Assembly (NCBI RefSeq): GCF_020539485.1
Contig: NZ_JACDXU010000002.1
Span: 620,001-684,000 of the forward strand
DNA length: 64,000 nt
From: Fulverythrobacter ferritrahens
Lineage (GTDB): Bacteria; Pseudomonadota; Alphaproteobacteria; Sphingomonadales; Sphingomonadaceae
Reading direction: 5' to 3'
In this document: in pieces, positions 45,601 to 54,673 of the stretch
Position numbering within the stretch: position 1 is the stretch's first letter
Layout of the letters: every line of letters begins with the position of its first letter
The notes under the pieces: generated by a model
Told to the model about the DNA's origin: nothing
The model's database searches: none
The model's input: the letters and a program-made list of their open reading frames with translations, nothing else
Position numbers and translations under genes: made by a program

Positions 45601-46698
45601 TTACTCTTCCGTCCGGATCAGCACCGTTTCGCCCACCAGGGCGAACAGGAAGAAGGGCGCCCAGGCGGCGAGCAGCGGGGGATAACCGCCGAAATTGCCC
45701 ATCGCCAGGGCGGCATTGTCCACCACGAAATAGGCAAATCCCAAGGCCATGCCGATGACCGCGCGCACAAAGAGCTGGCCGGAACGGGCAAGGCCGAAGG
45801 CCGCTACGGCGCCCAGCAAGGGCATCAGGGCAGCTGAAAGCGGGCCCGAGAACTTGTGCCACCACTTGCTTTCCAGCTCGCTGGTGCGGCGCCCGGATTC
45901 CTTCAGCAGGTTGATCGATTCCCGTAGCTCCATCGCGTTCTGGGAATCGCCATTGACCTTGCTCAACGCAACATTGGTGGGGGTCAGTTCCCTGGCCACC
46001 ACAATCGGCCCCAGCTTGGCGCTGGCCGTCGTTTCCACGTCGAAGCGGGTAGGTGCCTCCAGCAGCCAGCCGGGATTGGCGAAGGTCGCGCGCGGGCTGC
46101 GCAGCTGTTCCTCGATCATGCCGTTGCGATCACGCAGGTAGAACGAGACATTCTCCAGCACGGCATCCGTGCCGCGCCCGGTGAGCGAACCGGCGGCGAG
46201 GATGTTCATCCCGTCCGCCATGTAGATATTGGTCCTCACGCCCGAATCCGTCGGGATCGGCCCATAATCGACATCCTGCCAGGCATCGAGCGTAGCCGTG
46301 GCGCGAGTGACAATGCGTTCGTTGAAAGCGAAGCTGGCGATGGACACAATGCAAGCGGAGGCCAGCAGCGGCGCCAGCACCTGATGGGCGGACATGCCCG
46401 CCGCTTTCATCGCGATCACTTCGCTGTTCTGGTTGAGCGTGGCGAGAGTGATAATCGTCGCCAGCAGCACCGAATATGGCAGAAACCGCGCGACCAGTTG
46501 CGGCAATCGCAGTGAGATATATTGCCACAGCTGTTCTTCCCCATTGCCGGGATGGCCCAGGATCTTGCCGCTCTCTCCCAGCAGATCGAGCATCTGCAAT
46601 ACCAGCACGAGCATCAGCAGCACGGCCAGAATGCGCAGGACGAAAGTCTTGGCGAGATAGACCGTCAGCGTGCGGGAAGGAAAAAAATCAAGCCGCAT
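45601..46698 (-). CDS. lptG: LPS export ABC permease LptG
   Basis: LptG and LptF form the membrane part of the LptB2FG transporter that extracts LPS-type glycolipids from the inner membrane. The 365-residue protein has the YjgP/YjgQ layout: an N-terminal helix pair (LAKTFVLRILAVLLMLVLVLQMLDLL), the conserved TLNQNSEVIAMKAAGMS coupling segment, a periplasmic beta-jellyroll, and three C-terminal helices. It overlaps lptF by 11 bp. Confidence 0.92.
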   Translation of the reverse strand: MRLDFFPSRTLTVYLAKTFVLRILAVLLMLVLVLQMLDLLGESGKILGHPGNGEEQLWQYISLRLPQLVARFLPYSVLLATIITLATLNQNSEVIAMKAAGMSAHQVLAPLLASACIVSIASFAFNERIVTRATATLDAWQDVDYGPIPTDSGVRTNIYMADGMNILAAGSLTGRGTDAVLENVSFYLRDRNGMIEEQLRSPRATFANPGWLLEAPTRFDVETTASAKLGPIVVARELTPTNVALSKVNGDSQNAMELRESINLLKESGRRTSELESKWWHKFSGPLSAALMPLLGAVAAFGLARSGQLFVRAVIGMALGFAYFVVDNAALAMGNFGGYPPLLAAWAPFFLFALVGETVLIRTEE

Positions 46699-47911
46699 CG
46701 CCGGCTGCCTTCATCTGTTGGGAATGGCGCCTGCGGGCCAGCGCCTTGAACCGCTTCACAAGCTTGGCGAACATCGTTTCCAGCGCGCCGATGGCCTGGG
46801 CGCCGGGGACATAGGCCACGCGATAATACATCCACAGGATCAGCGCCGCGAAGATCACGAAAGGCCCCCACAGGGCCAGGACGGGATCGACCCGGCCAAG
46901 CGCGGCCACGGACTGTCCGTACTGGTTCACCTTGTGATAGGCGACCACCATCACGATCGAGACGAAGACGCCGAGCGAGGAAGTGGAACGCTTGGGTGGG
47001 ATCGCCAGGGCAACCGCCAGCAGCGGGAGGAGCAGCATCATCACCACTTCCACCATGCGGTAATTGAAGCTGGCCTGGCCCACCGCGCGATCGGTACTGG
47101 ATGAATCCGGCGCCCAGCCGATGCGCAGCAATTCGGGCAGGATATATTCCTTGTCCTCCCCGCCGCGCTGGCGGAACTGTTCGATCGCCGGCAGGTCGAT
47201 CGGCAGGTCATGGGCGGAAAAGCTCAGCACGCGCGGGGTGGTGCCGTTGGTGTCCTGAACGATTGTGCCGTCAGTCAGCCGCAGGATGATCGTATCGCGG
47301 TTTTCCTTATTGGCGAGGAAACGCCCTTCGCGCGCGGAGATGGAGAGGACCTGCCCCTTTTCGTCGGAGACACGGGCGAAGATGCCGATCAGCCGCGTTC
47401 CCTCATCCTCGCTCCGTTCGATGCGCAGGGCCATGCGGTCTTCCAGCGTGGAGAATTCGCCTACCTTGATTGACGAACCCAGTGCGCCGGCGCGCAATTC
47501 GTGCTGCAGTTCCGCGTAATAATAATGGGCGTAGGGTTGCAGATAGCCGACAATGGCGAAGTTGAGCCCCGCCAGAGCCAGCGTGATCATATAGGGCACC
47601 CGCAACAACCGGGTATAACCAAGGCCCACCGCGCGCAGCACGTCCAGCTCGCTGGAAGTCGCCAATGTGCGGAAGGCCAGCAGGATGCCCAGCATAAGGC
47701 CCAGCGGAATTGCCAAGCTGGCATATTCCGGCAGCAAATTGGCAAGCATCTTGAACACGATTCCGACCGGGCCGCCCAGCGTTGCAACCAGGTCGAACAG
47801 GCGCAGCATCTTGTCGAGCACCAGCAGCGAGGCGGCGATCACGAAGACGGCCAGCATCGGCGTCAGCACCAGCCGGAAGATGTAGCGGTCGATGGCGGTG
47901 AGGAACTTCAC
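46688..47911 (-). CDS. lptF: LPS export ABC permease LptF
   Basis: The 407-residue protein is the YjgP-type permease: helix pair LVLTPMLAVFVIAASLLVLDKML, the ATP-coupling segment LATSSELDVLRAVGLG, a periplasmic domain, then C-terminal helices (VVMMLLLPLLAVALAIPP). It partners with LptG downstream. Sphingomonads carry glycosphingolipids instead of typical LPS, so if the organism call is right the substrate may be such a lipid; that point is inference. No lptA or lptC lies nearby. Confidence 0.92.
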   Translation of the reverse strand: MKFLTAIDRYIFRLVLTPMLAVFVIAASLLVLDKMLRLFDLVATLGGPVGIVFKMLANLLPEYASLAIPLGLMLGILLAFRTLATSSELDVLRAVGLGYTRLLRVPYMITLALAGLNFAIVGYLQPYAHYYYAELQHELRAGALGSSIKVGEFSTLEDRMALRIERSEDEGTRLIGIFARVSDEKGQVLSISAREGRFLANKENRDTIILRLTDGTIVQDTNGTTPRVLSFSAHDLPIDLPAIEQFRQRGGEDKEYILPELLRIGWAPDSSSTDRAVGQASFNYRMVEVVMMLLLPLLAVALAIPPKRSTSSLGVFVSIVMVVAYHKVNQYGQSVAALGRVDPVLALWGPFVIFAALILWMYYRVAYVPGAQAIGALETMFAKLVKRFKALARRRHSQQMKAAGDAA

Positions 47912-48062
47912 GTGGTCGAAGTATCTTTCGCGGGGTTGGACCTTACCGGCGCGTGGCCTGCGGGCAAGGCCCGTGCAGCGACTCCTTGCCCAGAATCCTG
48001 CAATTAGGCAAGAAAGGGATAGTCATGGCGGGCGCTTTCCCAGCCATGCCGGGAGAATAGCC

Positions 48063-48770
48063 ATGCCGGGCAGAGCCAAGTTCCACCGCGAGCGTCATAC
48101 TGTAGACCGCATCGGATGGCTTCGCGCCGCGGTGTTGGGGGCCAATGACGGCATCGTTTCCACTGCTAGCCTGATCGTCGGCGTGGCCGCGGCATCCGCC
48201 GATAAGGGGCCGGTTTTGATCTCGGGAATAGCCGGGTTGGTGGCGGGTGCCATGTCGATGGCCGCTGGTGAATATGTTTCCGTATCCAGTCAGGCCGACG
48301 CCGAAGAGGCCGATCTGGCCCGCGAGAAGCAGGAACTGGCGGAGATGCCAGAGGCCGAACATGCCGAACTCGTAGGCATCTATGCGGCGCGCGGCTTGCC
48401 GGCTGATCTGGCCGAGCAGGTGGCGACGGCGCTGGAAAAAGCAGGCACTCTCAAGGCGCATCTCCGGGATGAACTCGGCATTGTCGATGTGACCCGAGCC
48501 CGGCCGGTGCAGGCGGCGCTCACTTCGGCCGCGACATTTTCTGCCGGTGCGGCCTTGCCACTGGCGGCCGTGGCGCTGCTGCCTTTTTCAAGCGTGACGG
48601 TGGGGGTCTCGGTCGCTTCCCTGCTGTTCCTGATGATTCTCGGCGTGTTTGGCGCCCGGGCAGGTGGGGCCCCGGTAGGGCGCGCCGTCGTACGAGTCGC
48701 TTTCTGGGGTGCGGTGGCCATGGCCGCCACTTATGCGATCGGAAAGTTGTTCGGCGCGAGTGTCGCCTGA
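48063..48770 (+). CDS. VIT1/CCC1-family transporter
   Basis: The ATG at 48063 gives 235 residues. The family markers are RAAVLGANDGIVSTASLIVGVAAA and the first two helices with GLVAGAMSMAAGEYVSVSSQADAEEADL. A cytosolic metal-binding-type helix region rich in Glu (AREKQELAEMPEAEHAELVGIYAARGL) follows, then three C-terminal membrane helices. Relatives transport Fe2+ or Mn2+ with H+ exchange. An operon partner is absent. The longer frame from 47892 is rejected because it overlaps the lptF start region. Confidence 0.88.
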   Translation: MPGRAKFHRERHTVDRIGWLRAAVLGANDGIVSTASLIVGVAAASADKGPVLISGIAGLVAGAMSMAAGEYVSVSSQADAEEADLAREKQELAEMPEAEHAELVGIYAARGLPADLAEQVATALEKAGTLKAHLRDELGIVDVTRARPVQAALTSAATFSAGAALPLAAVALLPFSSVTVGVSVASLLFLMILGVFGARAGGAPVGRAVVRVAFWGAVAMAATYAIGKLFGASVA

Positions 48771-48830
48771 GAGAGGAAATAGGCTGAGGTAGAGCGCCTA
48801 AGGCAGGAGAGGGCTCGGCGGCCCTTCAGG

Positions 48831-49250
48831 TCAGGCCTTTTCCAGCGTGCATTGCAGCGGGTGCTGGTTTTCCCGGGCGAAGTCCATCACCTGATGGACC
48901 TTCGTTTCGGCCACTTCATAGGGATAAATTCCGCATACGCCCACGCCCCGCTGATGGACGTGGAGCATCACACGAGTGGCCTGTTCCAGATCCATTCGGA
49001 AGAAGCGCTTGAGGACCATCACCACGAATTCCATCGGGGTGTAATCGTCATTCAGCATCAATACTTTGTACTGGCTCGGCTTCTTGGGTTTGGCACGAGT
49101 GCGGGTGGCAAGGCCAACCTGGCCTGCGCCGTCCGTGTCGCCATCATCCGCAGCCCCTTCATCATCGCTTGCGCGTGGGGCAGGCTCCGCCTCAAGCGAA
49201 AAGCGCGGATCGTCAATCACGTCCGCCGCGAAGGCTGCCAAACGGGTCAT
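48831..49250 (-). CDS. clpS: ATP-dependent Clp protease adaptor ClpS
   Basis: ClpS delivers N-degron substrates to ClpAP. The start at 49250 gives 139 residues: a ~55-residue acidic disordered lead and the ClpS core with [46 protein letters not shown] and the ending [10 protein letters not shown]. The lead is longer than in the E. coli protein. clpA is not in the window. A terminator for the phasin gene lies just upstream. Confidence 0.93.
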   Translation of the reverse strand: MTRLAAFAADVIDDPRFSLEAEPAPRASDDEGAADDGDTDGAGQVGLATRTRAKPKKPSQYKVLMLNDDYTPMEFVVMVLKRFFRMDLEQATRVMLHVHQRGVGVCGIYPYEVAETKVHQVMDFARENQHPLQCTLEKA

Positions 49251-49340
49251 GAACCATGAATATCGTATCGGCGGGCAAAGCTGCAAGATGCAGAGCCGCA
49301 AAAAGTGCTTCCGGCACCATGGCATGAAGTCTGCGGGCCA

Positions 49341-49382
49341 TAAAAGTAAACGAGCCGGTTAGCCATTGGGCCAACCGGCTCG
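49341..49382 (-). terminator. Intrinsic terminator downstream of phasin gene
   Basis: CGAGCCGGTT (49351-49360) and AACCGGCTCG (49373-49382) form a perfect 10-bp stem. On the minus strand it is followed by TTTACTTTTA. Confidence 0.75.
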
Positions 49383-49442
49383 TCTCGCCGCACCGCCGGT
49401 GGAGAGGAAGCCCGGCGGGGCGAATTCCGTTCAGGCGCGCCT

Positions 49443-50288
49443 TCAGGCCGCCTTGGAAATCTTGTCTGCAGCCAGGCTCATGCGGCTGGAAAGCGGAGCG
49501 ATCGATTCATTGGCCAGCTTGACCATGGCTTCGCTCGACTTGGAACCGAAGGCGACCATGGCGTCGAAATTGCGGCGCATCAGCTTGCCCTGAAGCTGGA
49601 ACAGCTCCGTGGGGGACTTCACGGCAGCCATTTCCTTCATATCTGCAGTGATCGTTTCGAAAGCCGACTTGGCCTCTTCCACATAGGTCTTGCCGAAATC
49701 CTGCACGCCTTCGGACAGAATTTTGCCGCTTTCCACCAGGGCTTCGACATTGCCCTTGGTGAATTCGCCGAGCTCGCCGGCCATTTCGGTGGACTTTTCG
49801 TAGGCGGCCTTGGCGCGGTTCTGCATCTCGCTCACCGCGTCGGTCATGGACTTCGTGAAATCGGTGGTGTTGGCCATGATGAAAATTTCCTTCGCTTCGA
49901 TTACGGGCTTCGTCGGGACGGGGGCTTTCTTCGGAAGCACCTTCTCGGTTGCGGCTTTTGCCGGTTTGGCGGCACTCGGCATTGCTGCCGGCTTAGTCTT
50001 GGCGGGAACCCTGGCGGCGGCTGGAGCCGTGACGGACCCTGCCTTCTTCCCGGGTGCCTTGGCCTTCGGCGCGGCGACCTTGGGGGCCGGTTTCGCCTTG
50101 GGCGCGGGCATTGCCTTCGCGGCGGGTTTTTCTTCTGCCGAAACAGCAGGCGCCGCAGAGGGGGTGGATTGGAACGCCTTCACCGGTTCGACCTTTGCGG
50201 GCGCAGTCTCGGCTGCGGCGGCGTAGGCCTTCTCGGCGGCTTCGGCTTCCTTGTCGGCTTCGTCAGCCATAGGTTCCTGATCCTGCAT
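49443..50288 (-). CDS. phaP: Phasin family protein
   Basis: Phasins coat polyhydroxyalkanoate granules. The C-terminal ~145 residues (from MANTTDFTKSMTDAVSEMQNRAKAAYEKS) form the phasin_2 helical domain with LFQLQGKLMRRNFDAMVAFGSKSSEAMVKLANESI. It is preceded by a ~135-residue Ala/Lys/Pro-rich linker-like extension resembling PhaF-type or histone-like tails that may touch DNA. The internal Met at the domain start could be a second start. A promoter with two palindromic sites lies upstream, and phaC is next to it in the same direction. Confidence 0.88.
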   Translation of the reverse strand: MQDQEPMADEADKEAEAAEKAYAAAAETAPAKVEPVKAFQSTPSAAPAVSAEEKPAAKAMPAPKAKPAPKVAAPKAKAPGKKAGSVTAPAAARVPAKTKPAAMPSAAKPAKAATEKVLPKKAPVPTKPVIEAKEIFIMANTTDFTKSMTDAVSEMQNRAKAAYEKSTEMAGELGEFTKGNVEALVESGKILSEGVQDFGKTYVEEAKSAFETITADMKEMAAVKSPTELFQLQGKLMRRNFDAMVAFGSKSSEAMVKLANESIAPLSSRMSLAADKISKAA

Positions 50289-50313
50289 CTGGGGCCGTGT
50301 TTAATGGCCTTAT

Positions 50314-50329
50314 GTTGCACTGCACAAAA
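50314..50329. promoter_or_regulatory. Candidate operator A (PhaR-type) over the phasin -10
   Basis: Read on the minus strand the site is TTTTGTGC-AGT-GCAAC, a near copy of operator B. It overlaps the proposed -10 box of the phasin gene, a position suited to repression. PhaR proteins of alphaproteobacteria are known to bind TGC-rich palindromes near phaP. Confidence 0.5.
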
Positions 50330-50353
50330 TAGATGTCGTGCGCCTAGAGTCAA
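50326..50353 (-). promoter_or_regulatory. Candidate sigma70 promoter of the phasin gene
   Basis: On the minus strand TTGACT (50353-50348) is followed after 16 bp by TATTTT (50331-50326), about 35 bp before the phasin ATG at 50288. Confidence 0.5.
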
Positions 50354-50358
50354 GAACA

Positions 50359-50376
50359 TTTTGTGCGGTGCACAAA
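50359..50376. promoter_or_regulatory. Candidate operator B (PhaR-type) upstream of the phasin -35
   Basis: TTGTGC (50361-50366) and GCACAA (50370-50375) form a perfect 6-3-6 palindrome with flanking T and A. Its centre is 48 bp from that of operator A. Confidence 0.5.
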
Positions 50377-50437
50377 TTTCGAGGAGGCGTTTCGGCGGCC
50401 TGCCGCTGCGGAACAGAGGGCCTATCCCTCTCCGGGG

Positions 50438-52345
50438 TTACCGCATCGTGACATAGCGTCCGGGGGCATCCTCGATCACATGATCGCCCCTGCCGCCGGG
50501 CTTGCGTTTGCCCCTGGCCGGAACGCGCGCCTTGTCCTGCGCTTCCAGCCAGCTGATCCAGTCCGGCCACCAGCTGCCCGGATGTTCCTTCGCGTTTTCG
50601 CGAAAGCTGTCGAGATCGTGGAAGCGGCCTTCATTGGTCCAGAACTGGTATTTATGGGCATCCGGCGGGTTCACTACGCCAGCAATGTGGCCGCTGCCCG
50701 CCAGCACGAAGCGGACGGGGCCCTTGAGGAACCACGTCATGCGAAACACGCTTTCGGCCGGGGCGATGTGGTCTTCCCGGCCTGCCTGAATATAGGCGGG
50801 CGTCTCGATCCGGGTGAGGTCGATCGGCGTGCCGTCGGCGCTCAGCCGGTCTGGCAGCACCAGCAGATTGTCGCGATAGAGATCCTGCAGATATTGGATA
50901 TGCCATCTTGAGGGCAGGTTGGTGACATCCCCGTTCCAGTAGAGCAGGTCGAAGGCCGGATAATCCTCGGCCAGCAGGTAATTGTTGACCACGTAGTTCC
51001 AGATCAGCTCCGGGCCCCGCAGCAGGTTGAAAGTGGCGGCCATGTACCGCCCGTCGAGAAAGCCGTTCTTGCTGGCTTGCCGAATCATTTCGAGCTGGGC
51101 GTCGTCCACGAACACTTTCAGTTCGCCCGCCTTCTCGAAATCGACCTGGGCGGTGAAGAAGGTGGCGCTCTTCACCTTGTCCGCTTCGCCGCGCCGGGCG
51201 AGAATTGCCAGTGTCGCGGCAAGGGTGGTGCCGGCCACGCAATAACCGATCGTGTGGACGCAAGGCACTTCCAGCCGGGCGCGGATATGGTCAATCGCGT
51301 CGATCTGGGCACGGATATAATCGTCCCAGGTCACATCGCTCAGGCTCTCATCGGCTGACTTCCAGCTGACCATGAAGGTGGTCAGGCCCTGATCGACGGC
51401 CCATTTCACGAAGCTTTTCTTCGGGTTGAGATCGAGGATGTAGAAGCGGTTGATCCAGGGCGGGAAGATCACCAGCGGCGTTTCCAGCACTTCCGTAGTC
51501 GTGGGGGAATACTGGATCAGCTGATAGAGCCGCGTTTCATGCACCACCTTGCCGGGAGTGACGGCGATATTCTCGCCCAATCGGAAGGCCGCTGCGTCCG
51601 TATGGGTAAGCTGGCCTTTCTCAAGATCGGCGGCCAGTCGGTTCAGTCCCTTGACCAGATTCTCGCCGTGCTTCTCCATCGTGCGTTCGAGCACGACCGG
51701 ATTGATCATCGGGAAATTGGCAGGGCACAGCGCATCCACCATGGTTCGGGTGGCGAAGCGCAGCTGTTCGCGCTCATGCTGTTCCAGCCCTTCGGCCTCG
51801 TCCACCAGCTTCATCATCTGGCGCGAGAACATCAGGTAGCTCTGGTGGATCAGCGCAAAGATCGGCTGCTCGCGCCATTTGGGGTCGGCAAAGCGGCGAT
51901 CGTTCAGCGGCAAATGCGGTGTGTGCTTCCCTTCATCGGGCTGGGCCTTGGCTGCTTTGGGCCCGATGCCATACTCGCCCAGTACATCTTCCCACAGCTC
52001 GACCCCTTCGCGCCACATCTCCTGCTGCTTTTCCGGATCGGCGAGCGGAACCTGGCGGTAGAAGGCGTTCAGCGCTTCCCACCATTCGGCAGGATTGGAG
52101 AGCACTGGGGGCAGATGTTCGGGCAGGGCCTGCTGTTGCTGAAAATTCAGCCACATTTCCTGCCACTCATTGGCTGCCGTACCGAGGTCCTGGGCCCATT
52201 TCCCGATAGCGTCACTGCCGGGAAGCGCGGCTGCCGCGCCGGGCAGGAACTGCGCCATCACTGCGCGGGCCGCCTCTCCCTGGGCTTTCAGCATGTCAGT
52301 GAAGAGTCGGGCGGAATCGTCGTCGGACTTGCTGCGGCGTGCCAT
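50438..52345 (-). CDS. phaC: Class I poly(R)-hydroxyalkanoate synthase
   Basis: PhaC polymerises (R)-3-hydroxyacyl-CoA at the granule surface. At 635 residues it is of class I length. The N-terminal PhaC_N domain contains NPAEWWEALNAFYRQVPLADPEKQQEMWREG-like segments. The lipase-like box GYCVAGTT provides the catalytic Cys, GREDHIAP the Asp and GSGHIAGVVNPP the His. It lies upstream of phaP in the same direction with about 150 bp between. No phaA, phaB or phaR gene is in the window. Confidence 0.95.
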   Translation of the reverse strand: MARRSKSDDDSARLFTDMLKAQGEAARAVMAQFLPGAAAALPGSDAIGKWAQDLGTAANEWQEMWLNFQQQQALPEHLPPVLSNPAEWWEALNAFYRQVPLADPEKQQEMWREGVELWEDVLGEYGIGPKAAKAQPDEGKHTPHLPLNDRRFADPKWREQPIFALIHQSYLMFSRQMMKLVDEAEGLEQHEREQLRFATRTMVDALCPANFPMINPVVLERTMEKHGENLVKGLNRLAADLEKGQLTHTDAAAFRLGENIAVTPGKVVHETRLYQLIQYSPTTTEVLETPLVIFPPWINRFYILDLNPKKSFVKWAVDQGLTTFMVSWKSADESLSDVTWDDYIRAQIDAIDHIRARLEVPCVHTIGYCVAGTTLAATLAILARRGEADKVKSATFFTAQVDFEKAGELKVFVDDAQLEMIRQASKNGFLDGRYMAATFNLLRGPELIWNYVVNNYLLAEDYPAFDLLYWNGDVTNLPSRWHIQYLQDLYRDNLLVLPDRLSADGTPIDLTRIETPAYIQAGREDHIAPAESVFRMTWFLKGPVRFVLAGSGHIAGVVNPPDAHKYQFWTNEGRFHDLDSFRENAKEHPGSWWPDWISWLEAQDKARVPARGKRKPGGRGDHVIEDAPGRYVTMR

Positions 52346-52486
52346 GGCTTACTGCATAACCGCAATTACGGGGATTGTGAGCCTAAAAGCACGATGCAAC
52401 GCCAATTGCGAACACATCAATTGCGTGACGCGCATGATTCCTCCACTATTAGGCGCGCGGCAATCTCGCCGCGCTAATTTTTTGGA

Positions 52487-53698
52487 ATGCAAGAGGTCAT
52501 GGAAGACGAATTCTACCGCATCAAGCGACTGCCGCCCTATGTCATCGCCGAAGTGAACGGCATGCGCGCAGCAGCACGAGCGGCAGGGCGCGACATCATC
52601 GACCTCGGCATGGGCAATCCCGACCTGCCGCCTCCGCAGCATGTGATCGACAAGCTGTGCGAAGTTGCGCAGAAGCCCAGCGCCCATGGCTATTCCCAGT
52701 CCAAGGGCATTCCCGGCCTGCGCAAAGCACAGGCGAATTATTATGGCCGCCGCTTTGGCGTGGATCTCGATCCCGAAACCGAAGTGGTCGTCACTATGGG
52801 CTCCAAGGAAGGGCTCGCCAGCCTCGCCACCGCGATCACCGCGCCGGGCGATGTGGTGCTGGCGCCCAACCCCAGCTACCCGATTCACATGTTCGGCTTC
52901 ATCATCGCCGGCGCGACCATCCGCTCCGTGCCGACGACGCCTGACGAGAATTACTGGCGCGCGCTCGACCGGGCGATGGCCTTCACCGTGCCGCGGCCCA
53001 GCGTGCTGGTGGTGGGCTATCCCTCCAACCCGACGGCGGAAACGGTGGACCTGGCCTTCTACGAAAGGCTGGTTGCCTGGGCGAAGGAAAACAAGGTGTG
53101 GGTTCTTTCCGACCTTGCCTATTCCGAACTCTATTATGACGGGAACCCGACGCCTTCGATCCTGCAGGTGAAGGGCGCGAAGGATGTGGCTGTGGAGTTC
53201 ACCTCCATGAGCAAGACCTTCTCGATGGCCGGCTGGCGCATCGGCTTCGCGGTAGGCAACCAGAAGCTGATCGCGGCCCTTACCCGCGTGAAGTCCTACC
53301 TCGATTACGGCGCCTTCACTCCGTTGCAGGCCGCAGCCTGCGCAGCGCTGAATGGGCCGCAGGACATCGTCCAGCAGAACCGCGAACTCTACCAGAAGCG
53401 CCGTGACGTGCTGGTGGAAAGCTTCGGCCGTGCCGGGTGGGATATTCCGCCGCCCAAGGCATCGATGTTCGCCTGGGCTCCCCTTCCGCCTGCGCTGAAG
53501 GAAATGGGCAGTCTCGAATTTTCCAAGCAGCTGCTCACTCATGCGGACGTCGCCGTGGCGCCGGGCGTGGGGTATGGCGAAGATGGCGAAGGTTATGTCC
53601 GTATCGCCATGGTGGAGAACGAGCAGCGCCTGCGGCAGGCTGCCCGCAATGTTAAACGCTATCTCGCCTCCATGGGCGTGAATTCCAGCGCCGCATGA
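52487..53698 (+). CDS. AlaC-type class I/II aminotransferase
   Basis: This fold-type I PLP enzyme of 403 residues has the start EFYRIKRLPPYVIAEV, the DLGMGNPDLPPPQHVID segment that marks AlaC/LL-DAP-like transferases, the Asn in GYPSNPTAE and the PLP-Lys in FTSMSKTFSMAGWRIGF. AlaC homologues make alanine from pyruvate and glutamate. It may start at the ATG at 52487 or at 52499. It diverges from phaC, and a crotonase gene follows 61 bp later. Confidence 0.86.
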   Translation: MQEVMEDEFYRIKRLPPYVIAEVNGMRAAARAAGRDIIDLGMGNPDLPPPQHVIDKLCEVAQKPSAHGYSQSKGIPGLRKAQANYYGRRFGVDLDPETEVVVTMGSKEGLASLATAITAPGDVVLAPNPSYPIHMFGFIIAGATIRSVPTTPDENYWRALDRAMAFTVPRPSVLVVGYPSNPTAETVDLAFYERLVAWAKENKVWVLSDLAYSELYYDGNPTPSILQVKGAKDVAVEFTSMSKTFSMAGWRIGFAVGNQKLIAALTRVKSYLDYGAFTPLQAAACAALNGPQDIVQQNRELYQKRRDVLVESFGRAGWDIPPPKASMFAWAPLPPALKEMGSLEFSKQLLTHADVAVAPGVGYGEDGEGYVRIAMVENEQRLRQAARNVKRYLASMGVNSSAA

Positions 53699-53759
53699 AC
53701 GCTCACTGGCCTTGCCTGGTAATGCCCGGCAAGGTCGGGGTTGATCGGAGGACCGGCCC

Positions 53760-54572
53760 GTGAGCCGGTCCTTCGGCGAGGCAGGCCGGGTCACGCTTTC
53801 CCTTGAAGAAGGGGGTGTGGCTCAGGTCCGCCTTGCCCGATCGGACAAGCTCAATGCCCTCGATCGTCCGATGTTCCAGGCATTGAGCGAGGCTGGACAG
53901 GTTCTCGCGCGGATGCCGGGGCTGCGGGCGGTAGTACTGGCGGGGGAAGGCAGGGCCTTCTGCGCCGGGCTTGACGTTGTGGCCTTCGCGGGATGGCCGG
54001 GGCCGGAAGCTCCCGACATCACCGAGCGGACTCACGGCATTGCCAATATCTACCAGCATGTCGCCCTCCAGTGGCGCCAGTTGCCGGTGCCCGTTATCGC
54101 GGCGCTGCACGGCGTATGCCTGGGCGGGGGGCTGCAAATCGCCAGCGGCGCGGATTTTCGGGTCGCCTCCCCTGACACGCGGCTGTCGATCATGGAAATG
54201 AAATGGGGCATCATCCCTGACATGGCAGGCTTCGCCCTGTGGCGTGGTCTGGTGCGGGAGGACGACCTGCGCGAACTGGTCTACACCGCGCGCGAGTTTT
54301 CCGGCGAGGAAGCACGGCAGCTGGGGCTGGTGACCTTGCTCGATCCCGATCCCCTGGCGCGCGCGACTTCCATCGCGCACGAAATCGCCAGCAAGAACCC
54401 TCACGCGATTCGCAAGGCGAAACATCTCGCCAATGCCCGGCATGAACTGCCGATCGCGGAACTGCTGGTGGAAGAAGCGCGTGCGCAGCACGAGCTTATC
54501 TACTCAAAAAACCAGCTCGAGGCGGTGATGAGCCAGCTGCAGGACAGGAAGCCGAGATTCGACGATCCCTAG
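53760..54572 (+). CDS. Crotonase-fold enoyl-CoA hydratase/isomerase family protein
   Basis: Starting at the GTG at 53760 gives 270 residues. The oxyanion-hole segments are visible as VVLAGEGRAFCAGLDVVAF and ALHGVCLGGGLQIASGADFRVASPD, followed by the usual KWGIIPDMAG region. Whether the catalytic Glu pair of true hydratases is present is unclear: a Met-Lys-Trp-Gly-Ile-Ile-Pro-Asp segment suggests an isomerase or other activity. It would act on acyl-CoA, perhaps beta-oxidation toward PHA. The transporter gene follows 101 bp later. Confidence 0.82.
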   Translation: MSRSFGEAGRVTLSLEEGGVAQVRLARSDKLNALDRPMFQALSEAGQVLARMPGLRAVVLAGEGRAFCAGLDVVAFAGWPGPEAPDITERTHGIANIYQHVALQWRQLPVPVIAALHGVCLGGGLQIASGADFRVASPDTRLSIMEMKWGIIPDMAGFALWRGLVREDDLRELVYTAREFSGEEARQLGLVTLLDPDPLARATSIAHEIASKNPHAIRKAKHLANARHELPIAELLVEEARAQHELIYSKNQLEAVMSQLQDRKPRFDDP

Positions 54573-54673
54573 TCCTTCAAGGGGCCGGGAATCCGGGAAC
54601 ATCACCAAGGCGCCAAAAATGATAGCAGGCTAGCGGTTTTCCGTTTAGCAGAGCGCTAGGGAATTGGAGAGGA

